From contig CM022679.1 of assembly GCA_012295275.1 (NCBI GenBank), positions 26,571,850 through 26,635,849 of the forward strand: a stretch of 64,000 nucleotides of DNA, written 5' to 3'. Made by a program: the position numbers and the translations under genes. Of the stretch, positions 38,501-52,731 are shown in pieces; position 1 is the stretch's first letter; each line of letters opens with the position of its first letter. The DNA comes from Chrysomallon squamiferum. Its lineage: Eukaryota > Mollusca > Gastropoda > Neomphalida > Peltospiridae. Under the pieces are notes generated by a model that searched no databases, had not been told where the DNA came from, and saw only the letters and a list, made by a program, of their open reading frames with translations.

Positions 38501-41500
38501 CTCAGAGATTTTGAAAAATTAAAGAGAAGAATGGGTTAAACACATTTTTGTGATTTTAACTTGAAACAAGAAATAAAATTTGAAAAAAAAAATGTATTTA
38601 AATTTCACTTTTCTTTAGACATACACTCTTTATTTCTTCCCATATCACTAAAAAGTAATAGAATGTATTTTCATACTACATTATAGTAAAAAATACTAAA
38701 ACCCTTTTCAATCATTTATCCTCCTGACACTAGTAAAAATAACACAATAATTATTTTTCTTCTTTTTTATTTTTTAAAAATATCACTTTTGTTTTAAATT
38801 CTTTTATTTTTATTTTTCAGCATCGTTTATAGTTAACTTCACAACGGGTAACATAAGGAGACACTTGCGTTCAAGTCTCACACAGAACTCAGCCTGTGAT
38901 AGTCAGCACGAAGTCTGCGTCACAGATGTCAGCTCACAGACATTCCAGCATGTTGTGATGGCAGAAGATAAGGTATTTGAAGTTTATTGTTAAATATATA
39001 TATATATATATATTTCAATATTTATTGGAATATTTCTGCATATTTGTGTATATTTGTGTGTGTATGTATTTTAGAAATTCTGCATACATTTGTATATAAT
39101 TTTGTGTGTGTGTGTGTGTTTGTGTTACTGCCTGTTAGAAAGTGAACAATTGATGTAGGTACATATTTGTGTCAGTGGGTGTAAAATGTTGTTAAAGAAT
39201 GAGTCCTTGACAAAATGTTTGTTGAAATGAATAATACTGGTACTATTTTATTTATACATATATGTATATTGTGGGGTTTTTTTTATTACTTCTACTACCA
39301 GTACTACTACCAATACTACTACTACTACTACTACTACAGCTGTTACTACTGTTGTTCTACTGGTTCTACTACTAATATTGCTACAACTTTCTACTGCTAC
39401 TTTGTTTCTGAATGATATACTTTTTTAATAAGTGTGTGTGTGTGTGAATTTCAGATACTATTATTAATAAAAAAAAGAGAAACAAATTAATAATTAAAGA
39501 TGGCAGCTAAATCTACAAATCATTTCATTTTTGTAATATAAATAAATAATAAGCATAATAATGGAAATGAAATAATTAACTGTAATTCAACAGCAGAATT
39601 TAATTAATGAATATTTACTTAATGGCTGAACTTCTGAATCACTGTTGCTTTCACGACATATTTATCTTCAGGCTAAGTTGAATTTAGTTTTGTTTATTAT
39701 TAAGAAATAAATATGTAAATCAATTAGTTTGTTCAAAAATGACTCCTCAAACTTTTTTGTATTATTAGTTATTAAGCCTCTTTATTGTTTGGATCAAGAC
39801 ATTTCCAGACATAATGAAAACAAGATAAACAAATACTTGCAAACTGAAAGCTTCTAAGTGTAAAATTATATTTGAAGAAGTGAGAGAGTGACAGAGAGAA
39901 TGAGTCAGGTAAGAGAGAGACAGACAGAGAGAGAGAGAATATGAGATATACTGTGAAAAAACAGGAAAATGTAATATATTATTATGATGATAAATGTAAG
40001 AAATCAAGTCAGTGTTGGTAGACTAAGATATAGTCTTACTTACTAAGGAATCAGTTAATAAAGACAAGAAAGTCTGAACCAAAACTCTTCACACACCAGT
40101 CAAGAAGTCTGCATATGTGGAAGTCTCTTCATTCTTTTTACAGTATACAGCTACATCACAGCTACATCACAGCTACATCACAGCTACATCACAGCTGCCA
40201 CAATATTTTAATGTTCAGTTTCTACATAAAAAAAACCTTTCAGATTCCTCAGTGCCAATGAATTAATTATTGAATCAGTTTCAAAAATAGACTACGGTTG
40301 TCTTCCCAGAACAATAAGGAAACATCCATATTTATATAAAGTCTTATCATTAAATCATTGTAAAAAATAAAATAAAATAAATAAATAATTATACAGTCAG
40401 ACATTTTGCCTTCTAGTTCTGTTATCACTGACAAAATGCACAAAACCAAACGTTCATATTTTTCTTAACTAATGTAACCTTCAGGGCATTTACATTTTTT
40501 ATGACTTCTACAATTAAAATTAAAATAATCTTTGGGACTGCAATAAACCCTTTTTCAGTTTTGAAACATAATCTAACCTGACAATCATGGCTTCCATGTT
40601 GAACATAATTAAGGTTGACGTAATCTTCAGGACAGTGACAAGGTCAAACAGAGAATACCTAACCAGACCATCATGGCTTCTATAATTAAATTTAGCATAA
40701 TCTTCAATTCCAATGTCAGAAAAAAAAAAAAAAAATTCAAACTAGAACATTACAGTTTATGTAATTAAAGTTATCATAATGTTCAGAATTATGACAAGTT
40801 CTTTTCCGGTGTTTAGAAACACAGTAGCTAACCAAACCAACCTGACTTCCATAATTACAATTAATGTAATTTCAAGTGTGTGACAAGGTCAGGCAGAGAG
40901 CATCTAACCAGACCATCATGTCTTCCATAATTAAAATTAACATAATATTCAAAGCAATGACAAATCATTTTCAAGGTAATAATAATAATAATAATAATAA
41001 TAAGTAAATAAATATTTCTAATCGGAGCATTACGGTTTTAAGGCTGTGACTAGATTAGGCAGAGCTTATTTAACCAATACCCATCCAGGCTTACATAATT
41101 AAAATTAACATAATATTCATAGTTGTGACAAATCGATTCCGAGGTGAAAAAGAAAATAATAATAATAATTTCTTACTGGAGCCTTTCTGCTTCTGTAATT
41201 GAAGTTGACATCCTCAAGGCTATGGCAAGGTCAAGCACAGAATATCTAACCAGACCATCATGGCTTCCATAATTAAAATTAACATAGCATTCAAAACTAT
41301 GACAAATCATTTCCAAGGTTTTAAATCGGGGGGAAAATTACTACTTCTGTAATTAAAGTTAACATTTCTCAAGGCTATGACAAGGTCAAGCACAGCATAT
41401 CTAACCAGACCATCATGGCTTCTTGTAATCAACGTTAACATCATCATTTCGAGGGCAGTGACAGATTGGTGTGTGGATGTTGTGTCAACACTTTTAGCAA

Positions 41501-42270
41501 GTACACACTAATGCGATTACGACAATGAAGATTTTGATGGATACCAATTGGAAAACTGCAGCAGTGAACTAAGCCTCTCATTTCCTCTGCAGGCTAAAAT
41601 CAGTGCTGACCTTTGACATTGTGGGAGGTCGTTGAAGGGTCGGCATATGTGATTGTAAATATTTTGCATAAATTGCTGATTGTCTGAATCAAGACAAATA
41701 TTAATATAAGAACTTGTCTAGTGATGTCTGTGAAAAAAATAAAAAAAAAAAAAATAAAATAATATTGGATATTGCTGTATAATGTTGGTTATAAATATAT
41801 GACACTAGTTGTAACGGAAATATGATCTTTTTCTTAATCTTGATTTGAGTAAAAGGATTAGCAACAATGTTCTCTGATGCTTGTCAGAATACACATACTC
41901 ATCCATTTTACGTATTTATCTATTAAGAAAAAACTGAAATGTTCAAAGTTTGTAATATAAATCTCAGAATCCAGGATCAAACTGATCTGCTGTTTTTTAA
42001 ATAATTTTCTATTTCTATTTTCAGCAGGTGCCTAAAATAAATAAATAAATAAATAAATAAAGATCTAACACAGTAAAAACGTTTTTATTTTCTGTTTAAT
42101 ATAACAACAAAAGACATACACAAAATTAAAAAGTCTAAATTTTTTTCGATTAATTATTTTTCAACAATCACATTTTATAATTGAATTCATTGTCACCTGT
42201 TTCCTAAACTCAGTCTAGTCTTATTGTGATAATGATGACAATAATAATAATAATAATAATAATGATGATG

Positions 42271-42343
<73 letters not shown>

Positions 42344-45300
42344 CAAAAGAAAGAAAAAATCAACAATTTTAATTTTCAGTTTAATTTTTTTACATATATA
42401 TTCCTTTCTTCCAATTTCAAATTTCAAATAATAAAAAAAAAAAAAAAAAAAAAAAAAAATAGAATCTCTACTTTGGAATTTTTTTCAGATTTATCAATCA
42501 TATTTGCCTTCTGATTAATCCGAAGGTTGTTTTAGCTCTTTGCTTTTAATGGAATCCCCCTTAATTCAGTCTCTTTTTCTCCGACATCGGCCATATTTTA
42601 TAGAACAGGTTTCCAGAGAACTGGAGTATGCTGTTAGAATGTGTTCATGTGCGAAATTAAAGGCTGTAAACATAATCTACGAAGATCAATAATTTTTTGT
42701 TATGATTGAGGTTTTTCTTATCACCACTTGTAGCGACTTCTTAAACCATCCATTTGATTGTCTAAAAGCAAAAAGGTTTTTTGCCCACTGACACGATGTT
42801 TGTTGATGAATTAGCTGCACGGCATTCTGTTTTTGTGTGTGTGTGTGTTAGGTTTTTGCGATGAAAGAAGATAATGAATGTTTATTTAATGAAGCTGAAC
42901 TGAACTGATCAAGATGGAAGCCAGGCAGTAGATTGTTCGTTGGTTAAGAGTATTTGTGTTACAGTTGTTTAAAGTCTGAAGATCGGCCCAGTTCATTTGG
43001 TTATTATAACCTGTTGTTGTTTTTTTTTTTCCCCAATCCGGCTAGTGGCTCATGAATTGTTTATTAAAGGTTGTGTGGTGTGGTATGTGATTTTGATCTG
43101 TGGGTAAGGTTTAAATTTTAAAAAGTTTTATATTTATTTTTGTAAATATTCATATTGTTTATTTTTTTTCTAATTATCAGAAGACAGATAAAAGAGTATA
43201 GATTTAAATGATGGCCTTTAGAGCACACACACACACACAAAAGAAATTACATACACATGTAACTTATTTATGCAGAAGCTAAAAACACCTCTTCATCCTC
43301 CTTTGGAAACTGCCATTATATAAACCATATGCCATAAAAAGCATGTTATGAAGACACAATATTCATTTTCTATAACATATTACATTAAATATGAGTTGAT
43401 AAAGCTAAAAAATTATTTTCAAACAAAAAAAAGTATCAGAATATGACATCCATTTTGTGAAATACAGTGCAGCTTTCAGTTTTTTATGAAAATTACTTTA
43501 TTGTAAAAAAATCTGGTTGAATTATAAAACTGTATTTGGTTCACATCATTTTGACAAGATATATGAAACACATTGGCTGTTCTTTTGATGTTTGTTAATA
43601 TATTCATGCATCTGGTAATTTTTTTCCTGTGAGTATGCATGTGCGTGTGTTACATGCATGCATCTTACTTTATGAATATGCGTCTATTATTTACAGATGT
43701 GTGGGTTACCCTGTGAATGTGTATTTATTGTTGTGGATAAATGAATATATTACAGATGCATACACCTACATCAATATGCGTTTATATTGTTTGTTATGGA
43801 TATTTATTTATTTATTTATTATTCAGATTGTTTGTTTATTTGATATTTATTTATTTATTTATTTTATTTATTTATTTTGTATATTAACATAATTTGTTTT
43901 TGTTTTGATCACATATTTGTCAGTGTTGGATACCTTTTACAAAGTTTTAAATTTTTTTCTATGTTTATGTGTATGTGTGTGTTTTTATATGTGTGTGTGT
44001 ATCTGTACATGTATATATGTTATATATATTTGTATGTAAGGTGTATTATGAATATTAATTACTATAAATATATATTTTTTTGTGTATCTGTATATGTATA
44101 TATGTAATATATATTTGTATATAAGATGTATTATGAATATTAATTACTGTAAATGTTTTTTGTTTTTTTCAGGATGTGGTTGTGTTTATTTATTCTCACT
44201 GGTGTGGTTTCTGTGTCAGCGTTGCACACAACTACCTCGCATTGGCTCGCTACTTCCTCACTGCAGACAACATCGTCTTCACCAGGTAAACAGTGAAAAT
44301 AACTAGAGTAACTGGAATGAATATATACAAATGTAATCAGTGAATATTTAACAGCATGATAATGTGTATTTTATGTTAAAGTGAAATATAAATGAACTGA
44401 GAATTGTGCCAGACAAATGAAAAAGTGTACATAAATGGACGTGAATCAAAAATAAGTCTGTGAATATGGGACTGAATGGAAGGGGTGAATAAGAAAATAT
44501 GCAATGAATAAATAAAATACGAATGAATGATGCGTAAAAGTTAATAAAAATGAAAGCATGGATATTTAAGAATACAGTTGACAAAAATAATAATAATAAT
44601 AAAATAATAATAAAATAATAATAAAATAAATAAATAAATAAATAAACTGTTGTATGTGAATTAAAGGTTAAGTATGTTAATAAAAATTGGGTTTGTGGGT
44701 CCCTCTTTTTCTTGCGTGCAAATCACAGTGTATTTATACCTACCTATATCTGTCTATCTATCTATCTATCTATCTATCTTGAACACAAAACTGTGAATCT
44801 GCTAATTCGTTGCCAGCCTTAAATAAGTTTTATTTACATTCCTCATGCTTGAAGCTTTTCTCGTTTATTACTCGCAGTGATTTATGAATAATTAAAGTAA
44901 GGGCAACCATATTTGCTGGGAAAGCACATAAACATGTCAATTACGTACGACGGTTAATTTGTACAGCAAGCAATTTAAGTAGGCATGACGTTACACTGTT
45001 TAAATCAATCGACAGCATAAATATGTGTGTGTGTGTGTGTGTGATTCAGTGTATTTGATAGAAAATGTAATAATAGCTGAAGCAACATATAAAATCAGTA
45101 TTGATTATTTTTTTTTTTTTTTTTACTCTCTTTTTTTAAAATAAGTGGGTATCATTTTCATCTGCATCTGTCATTGTTTTCAATACCTCAGATTGAGTGT
45201 TGTATAAAATTTTCAAACATCTGCAAGAAAAAAAAAATTATAATAATAAAAAAAGGAAATGAGAAAAAAGAAATTGTTATTATTTTTTTTATTATTTTTA

Positions 45301-48300
45301 AAAATATATATTTCCAAGTGATCTGTGTTTTTCTTGTCTGAAGTAACAAATTCTTTTAATTTTTTTATTTTTTTTTTAACTTAAATTAAAATAATGTCTA
45401 GATGATAATTGTGTTGTCTGCTGTAACTTATTATAGTGTCTGCCTGTCTGTCAGTCTGTATAACAGAATGAAAATTTTGCATAAATGTTACTTGTGAATA
45501 ACCCTAACTAGATTACTGCAAGTAATGGCTACTCTCAAAGAATTTTTGTTACAGTAAATCTGATTGGTTAAATTACACTGTTGTACCTTGGGTTTTGTTA
45601 CTTTACATCTGAATGGCTAAAAATAATAGCACTACTATGTTATCACTGTTATTTAGCTCATAATAAAGCTTTGTATAATTTGTAATATTATTGATTTTAT
45701 TTCACAGATTCAATGCAGATGAAAATGATCTACCCTGGGAACTGACTGTTGACACATATCCTGTAATTCTTCTCTTCCCAGCTGGCAGGTTAGTATCCGA
45801 TGCTATGTTTTGTTAGTATCCTGTGTTGTGTTTTGTTTGTATCCTGTGTTGTGTTCTGTTAGTATCCTGCATTGTGTTCTGTTAGTATCCTGCATTACAT
45901 TCTGTTAGTATCCTGTATTGTGGTATGTTAGTATCCTGTGTTACGTTCTGTTTGTATCCTGTGTTACGTTGTTTGTATCCTGTGTTGTGTTCTGTTTGTA
46001 TCCTGTGTTATGTTCTGTTTGTATCCTGTGTTGTGTTCTGTTTGTATCCTGTGTTGTGTTCTGTTAGTATCTGATGTTATGTTCTGTTAGTATCCTGTCT
46101 TGAGTTCTGTTAGTATACTGTGTTGTGTTATGTTAATATCCTGTGTTGTGTTCTATCAGTATCCTGTATTGTTTTCTGTTAGTATCCTCTGTTGTTTTCT
46201 GTCAGTGTCTCGTGTTACGTGTTAGAATCCTGTGTTGTTTTCTTTTAGTGCCCTGTATTGTGTTTTGCTAATATCCAGTATACTTCACTTTAACACAGTG
46301 TCTTCTCTCAACATAGTATTGTGAATCGGATCTTTCTTATTTTATTTATAAACAGTAATATTAAGCATTATTTGAATAAATTTCCAACACACACACACAC
46401 ACCCATAGTGACCCAGAACACATATAAATACAAATATACACATACAGTCTGATTTAAAAGTACACTAATGGTACATTTCACTTTATTTTTTAAAATACTT
46501 GGAAATTAACTTGTGTCAGTTCATTGAACTTTTGTCATTATAAAACTGATACAATTTCTTTTGATGCGTGCAATTGTTTTCTCATCTTGTTATGTCAAAA
46601 TTTTATTTCATTTTCTTCACTTTGTCTAAGAACATTCTCAAGAGACATGTTTGATTCAGGAGGTGTCAGCATTGTTTGTTTCATCTGTTCTGATTGGTCG
46701 AAATATGTGAAAATTTTGTAAATTTAACTGGCTAAAAATAGACACAATAATATAGTTAAGTTTTGGTGTTTTTCTTAATATAAATACATATATATATATA
46801 TATAATTGGTTTAGATATTTCTTAGTATGTTTGTTTTGTTACACTTCAAAGTATGTTTTAAAATATGATTGGCCTTAGTTTTCTTACTGTAAATCTGATT
46901 GGTTCATATTAAACACGTGTTTAATTACTGCATATGTGATTGGCTGAAATCTGTTACAATGTCGCAGTCAAGACTTTTCACAAATTATATTGGCTAAAAT
47001 ACAGATTCTTTTTTGGTTGTTTTTTTAATAATTTTAATTTTGATGATAAATTTATACATAGTAAAATTCTATTTTTGATTTTAAACAGATGATTAAAAAC
47101 ATAGTAAGTCTGCAGATTAGAAAAAATTGTCATTTAAAAAAACAAAAAGATTTTCTTCTTTCTTTTTACTCTGAGACAAGCCAGGTTAGCTAAGATGTAC
47201 CACACTGCTGCTTGTTAGGAAATTCAGGTTTGATTTAATGCAATACATCACCAGTCTGTTTATGTCTTCTTCAAAATCACCAATAACTTACCCTCACTGT
47301 TTGTTTGCTGTTGTTTTATGACATCAGTAGTCACTATTAAACTGTCCAAAATTTTTATTTATTAGCCAAATAAAAAACCAGTTACGAAAAAAACAGTTTT
47401 GAAATGGCTCACAGACATAAATTTGGTTGTAAAATACATTTCAGGCCATGTCGTAGAGATACAAATTTGGTTGTAAAATATATTTTCAGCCTAGATCTTA
47501 GAGAATAAAATTTTGTTAACAAAATACTATTTTCAGACCAGTTCTTAGAGTTAAAATTTGGATATAAAATACATTTTCGAATCAGGTTGTAGCACCAAAA
47601 TTGACTTGTTAAAGATGTATTTTTCAGCTGGATCATGGAAATAAAATTCAAAAAATTCAAATTTGTCTTAGTTAATAAAATGTGGTTGTAACAGTAATTA
47701 GTAAAGCCCATTTTACTGAGTGTTCTAAGTGCATAAAGTAATAAGCAGATAACCTATGTCCAGGCCATCAGCCACATAATCATATTCCATTAGTTAATTA
47801 ACGCACATCTTTCAGAGCTTTTACATTTATTTTGCACTTAATTTGCGATGCAGCTAAGTTGCATAATGTTTCCATAATGCTTAACCTCAAATAAATAAAG
47901 TAAAAAGTGAGAGTGAGAAGGAAAGAGAAAAAAAGAAAATCTTTTCTGGTTTTATTTCGCTCAAAAAGGATAAATACTTCACACGTTACCACTCGTTAAT
48001 TTGGAGCCGTATGTATTGCAGAATAATAGCTAGTTAGAGTGATTGATTTTATTTTGATTACAACAGGTATCAATAAATCATATTCCAGTTAATATGTATT
48101 TGTTTGCTTTTCATGGTTGATATGCATTTTGTGTTTTGTTGTGAAAAAAGAACAAAAAAAATGAAAAGAAGAAAAAAAGAAAAAAATAGTGTAAAATATT
48201 GGTGTTTATTCTGACATTTTATTGGCTTGTTTCTGTTTTCATCTTTTGTAAGTGATTTACAGATCATTAACTCCTGATGTTTTCATTTCTTTATTATGAA

Positions 48301-48436
48301 CTAATTGATTTATGAATATAGGGGAGAAAAAAAAGACTATTGATGAATTGTACAATTACATTGCAGTGAAAACACACAAACAGACTAAATCCTGAGATGA
48401 AAGTGTCAGTGACACACATACACACAGACACCCTTT

Positions 48437-48483
<47 letters not shown>

Positions 48484-49379
48484 TTAATAACCTATCTGTT
48501 ACCCAGTCAGACCAAACACGGTGATGTAAGTATCAATGACATACAAACACAAACACACACACACACACACACCATTACTAACCTATTGGTTACCCAGACA
48601 GACTGAACCCTGTGATGAACGTGTCAGTGACATTCAGACAGTTTGAGTAATAAGAAGCCCAACAGCAAGAAATATTGTAAATTACATCAGATTGCTTGGT
48701 ACACTATTGTCAACACTGTTATCACACTACTCATTAGTCTGTGTCTCATCATGGTCATTTTCAAGTTTAGTATTTGTACCTTTATCATATTGCAATGATT
48801 ACAGACAAAAAAACATTATTTCTATATTATTTTTATTAAAAAAAAAAACACAACACACACACAAAACACAGAACCCATGATATTGTGTTTTCAACATTTT
48901 TAATTAAAAATCATTTCTAATACTTTACACTGTGGCGTATTTCCAGTATCTGTTAAAAGTCATTTTCTTCAGTTTTCTGAAACCATGATATCGTATTTTC
49001 ATTTACAGTTGCAAAACATTATTTCTAAGTTTCAAAAAAAAAAACCCCAAAAAATGAAAAAATTAAATCCCACAAAAAAAAGAACCCATGATATCATGTT
49101 TTCAGCATTGATAATTAAAAATCATTTCTAATACCATTCACTGTTACGTATTTTCAGTATCTGTTAAAAGTCATTTTCTCCATTTTTTTCTGACACCATA
49201 TCACATACGTCACCATGGTATTGGATTTTCATTTATAGCTGAACATGATCTCCAGTTCAAAATAGGTCTCTGTCAGTCAGTATGTTTTCAGCATTTATTA
49301 ACAAACATCAATTCTGATTCTCAGTTTCCTCACCATCATGTTTCGAACATGTGAAAAAATCCACAAATAATAATAATAA

Positions 49380-49410
<31 letters not shown>

Positions 49411-52400
49411 ATTAAAAAATATCTCCAATTCTCAATATTTCCAATGACTATTGCATTTTCAACATTTATATGTATATAGTATTTTCAAAATCTCTCATAA
49501 TTTTTTTCAGCATTGACAATCTAGTATTAAACGATTCTCGATAACCCAGTTTTAGTTCTCTATGTTTGCAATTAAACATTATCTATAACTCTCAAAGACC
49601 ACAACATTATTTTTACATTATTTATTGTTGAACATTATCTTTTCTCATTTACATATCTCGCACATTTATCACCGTGATCTGATGAGCTGAAAACAAGTTT
49701 CACCATTATTGCCTGCCTCCGATCGTGTGTTTAAATCCCACCTCATTTTGTAAAGCACCGCAGCAGATAGTTTTTGATTTGATACGACAGATACTCCATG
49801 GTGTATCTTGGTATCACTGTGAAGTTCAGAGACCTGCGTGTTCCTGATGGTTGGTTAACCCAAGTTGCCTAATTAGTTGAAAGCTAAGATGTCAGATTGT
49901 GTTGTTTCAAACTCACAGAGTCTCAATAATAGATGTTTTTTTATCTCTGAAGATGTTTGACTCTTTGAGTAATTGGTGTCAGATGTTTGATTTGGTCTTA
50001 TGGTACTTGTGAATGGTTCTTTATTTCTTTTTTTTTTTTTTTTTTTTTTTTTTTCATTATTTTTTTTTTCTCATGAAAAACCTTTTTTTTATTTTATTTT
50101 ATTTTTTTTTATAATATAATTCTTTCAAAACTGGACAAGTTACAGCAAAATCCCACTGAAAATGATCTGATTTGTAAATATGAATACAAATAATGGCACT
50201 CAGTGGTGAGCATAATGAGATGATATCTTTTTTATAAATGTCAGAAATATCCAAACACTTGACAACGGATAATTAGAGATCACTAACAAAAAAGAAAGAA
50301 ATACTTTGCATGCAAGTTTCAGCTGTAGAATTTTATTTTTAGCTTTTATTGACTTGTTCTATTTTGTCTTAGTGGTATTAGTAGTAGTGATAGTAGTAGT
50401 AGTAATAGTTGAAGTAGTAGCAACAGTAGGAAGTAGCATCATCAACAACATCAAAAGAAAAGCAGCAGTAGTACAAGTAGTAATAGTAGTATTGTAATAA
50501 TAGTGGATGCAGTAGCAGTAGAAGAAGAAACAGCAGAAGCTGTGGTAGTAGTAGTGATAGTTGTAGTAGTAGTAGTAGTAGTAAATATAGCAGTAGTAGT
50601 ATTAACAGATCAATAGCAATGAAAGTAATATTAACAGTATTAGTAAAAGTAATAATGGTAATAAAAAATAATAGTGGTAGTAGCATAATAATAGTAGTAA
50701 TTGTGAAAAAAAAAGTAATAGTAGAAATAGTAGTTGTAATGCTTGTAGTAGTAGTAGTAGTAGTAGTAGTAGAAGTAAAAACAGTAAATAAATAAATAAA
50801 TAAATAAATAAGCTATTTTTAATATTTTAAAATAAACTAAAAAAAAAAAAAAAACAAAATTTCTAAAGTTGCTTAAAAGAAAAACAGTTTTGAAATCAGT
50901 AGAAGAAATAAAGATAAAATGGTGAAAAGATTGAAGTAAAACATTCAGTAATTATACAGCTGAACTCTTTGTGAGTGTTAAAAAACTGTGTTTAAAAAGT
51001 AACTTTGTTTTCAGTGCCTGATTAAATAATCTCTGAGTCACACACACACACACACACACACAGAGAGACTGGGCAACATCAAACACAGAAAATTACAGTG
51101 TGTGGTTAACATACTTATTTTTTTTTTGTTCTTGTTTTGTTATGTTTTTCTAAAAGTTTTCTCTCTCTTTTGGCGTCCATTTTTATCTTCCTCATATTAT
51201 TTGTGTCTTTCGCTCTGCCAGTTTTGCTTATTTGTTCATTATTATTCGTTATATTTTCTTTTTTCTTTTTTTCTTTATTTATTTTTTTATTTCTTTGTTT
51301 GTTTTTCTTTTAAATTTATTCCATCCTTTGATGTTGTATTACTTTTTTTTTTTTTTTTCAGTTTGTTTGTTTGTTTTTCTTCTTCTATAGGGATATAAAT
51401 ATTCATGATTATAAAGCCAGGATTTTTCTTGAAAAGATAAAAGAAATTTACATTTTACTTTTAGTTTGTCTTAAATTTAGTCTTGTTAAAATTCAGGAGA
51501 AAGTAAATTAAGTGTTTATGTTTAAGGAAATAAAATTTAGAAAATTTTAAAATTATTTTCAAAAGTTTAGAGAATAAAAATAAAATCTATAAAAAAAAAA
51601 AAATCAAAGATATATCACTCTTTTTAATATTTATGAAAAAGTAGCAGAAAATAAAATAAAATTAAAAATAGCTGAATAGAAATTAATTTTTGTATGTTTA
51701 ATATTCAGACAAAAAAAAACACACAAAAGAAAACTGGAAGAAATAACTAACATTTAATGCTTAAAAGAATTTTATTTTTATATATTATGTTTTATTTTAT
51801 TTTATTTACTGTCATTCTTCTTTTTATTTTGTTTCTCCTTTTTTAATTTTATATAAAAAAAATATATATTTTGATACAGATATAACAGGTATAATAATTG
51901 TCAAGTCAGACTGGTGCAAAACACATTGTAATGTATTCATCTGAAATGGCATGATGTGCCTGCATAACCTAAAAAGTGTTAAACTGACATTAACAGTCAC
52001 ATTACATTAATCTATCATGACAACAGTCCAATTTAGATGACAAAAATTTTCTAATCATATTTTTCATATCTTTATCTCCTTTTTTTTTTTTTTTTATTTT
52101 TTTTTTTTTATTATTATTTTTTCCCTAAGTGTCTTCTTATTTTCGTATCATTTGAACCAATCAAAAATTCTTTAACAAACAAGTCTGCCGAGGTTATCAG
52201 TTTTGATGGTAGAGGTATCAGTCATAATTATTAGTCAAAAGAGCATAGTTTAGAAAAAAAAAAAAAAAAAAAAAGGAAAAAAAATATGGAGTCATCCATC
52301 ATGAAGAAAGTGCTATAGCAAGTAGTGTGGCTTTGTTTATGGATGGTTTGGCATTGGCATTCATTCTGGATGATCCATTTGAAAGTAGTTACAGTGATTA

Positions 52401-52572
52401 TCAGCTGAGTAATGACAAGTAGAGAGCATGCTTGAGTCGTGCAGATAAAGACACAACACAGTCACTGATGCCGCCCATTAAGAAGGAATGGAGATAATGC
52501 TTTTGTCAGATTTGTTGGGAGTTTTTAAATGATAGTTTTCATGTTGTTACTGTTATGGAGGTCCCCATTTTT

Positions 52573-52603
<31 letters not shown>

Positions 52604-52674
52604 GTTTTGTTTGTTTGATTGTTTGTGTTTGGGTTTTTTTTAAAACCTGTCGTATGTATAAAATTATATGCTCT

Positions 52675-52731
<57 letters not shown>

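Larger units (their letters stand above)
30787..38820. other. TXNDC11 introns 1-10
   Basis: Contents by intron: intron 1 (30787-31744) has a TG-rich patch near 31560-31640. Intron 3 has a TACA/CACA-rich patch at 32630-32780. Intron 5 has TTATTG and ACT-type trinucleotide arrays at 34034-34340. Intron 6 holds the 31-bp minisatellite. Intron 7 has GT then GTAT runs at 35524-35640. Intron 8 has a TTTTAA-type array at 36005-36140. Intron 9 has ATTT repeats at 37567-37690, including a duplicated TATGAATGATATTTATT segment. No extra exons are seen. Confidence 0.6.
38973..44172. other. TXNDC11 intron 11 (5.2 kb)
   Basis: It contains a TA/TG patch (38995-39120), an ACT array (about 39288-39400), a GA-rich patch (39880-39940), five units of an 11-bp repeat (40148-40196), a long degenerate repeat (about 40560-41430), a TAA array (42238-42341), an A-run (42433-42459) and ATTT runs (43800-43880). 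A TGTATATGTATA-rich stretch is at 43970-44140, with an internal duplication of about 70 bp (TATGAATATTAATTACT). No exon is recognised. Confidence 0.6.

Noticed and set aside
42221-42427. Poly-Leu ORF on the minus strand
   Set aside because: It is a TAA microsatellite read as TTA codons.
48397-48606. His-Thr repeat ORF
   Set aside because: It is a translated CA microsatellite.
50306-50686. Val-rich and Leu-rich ORFs on both strands
   Set aside because: They are translations of the AGT trinucleotide array.
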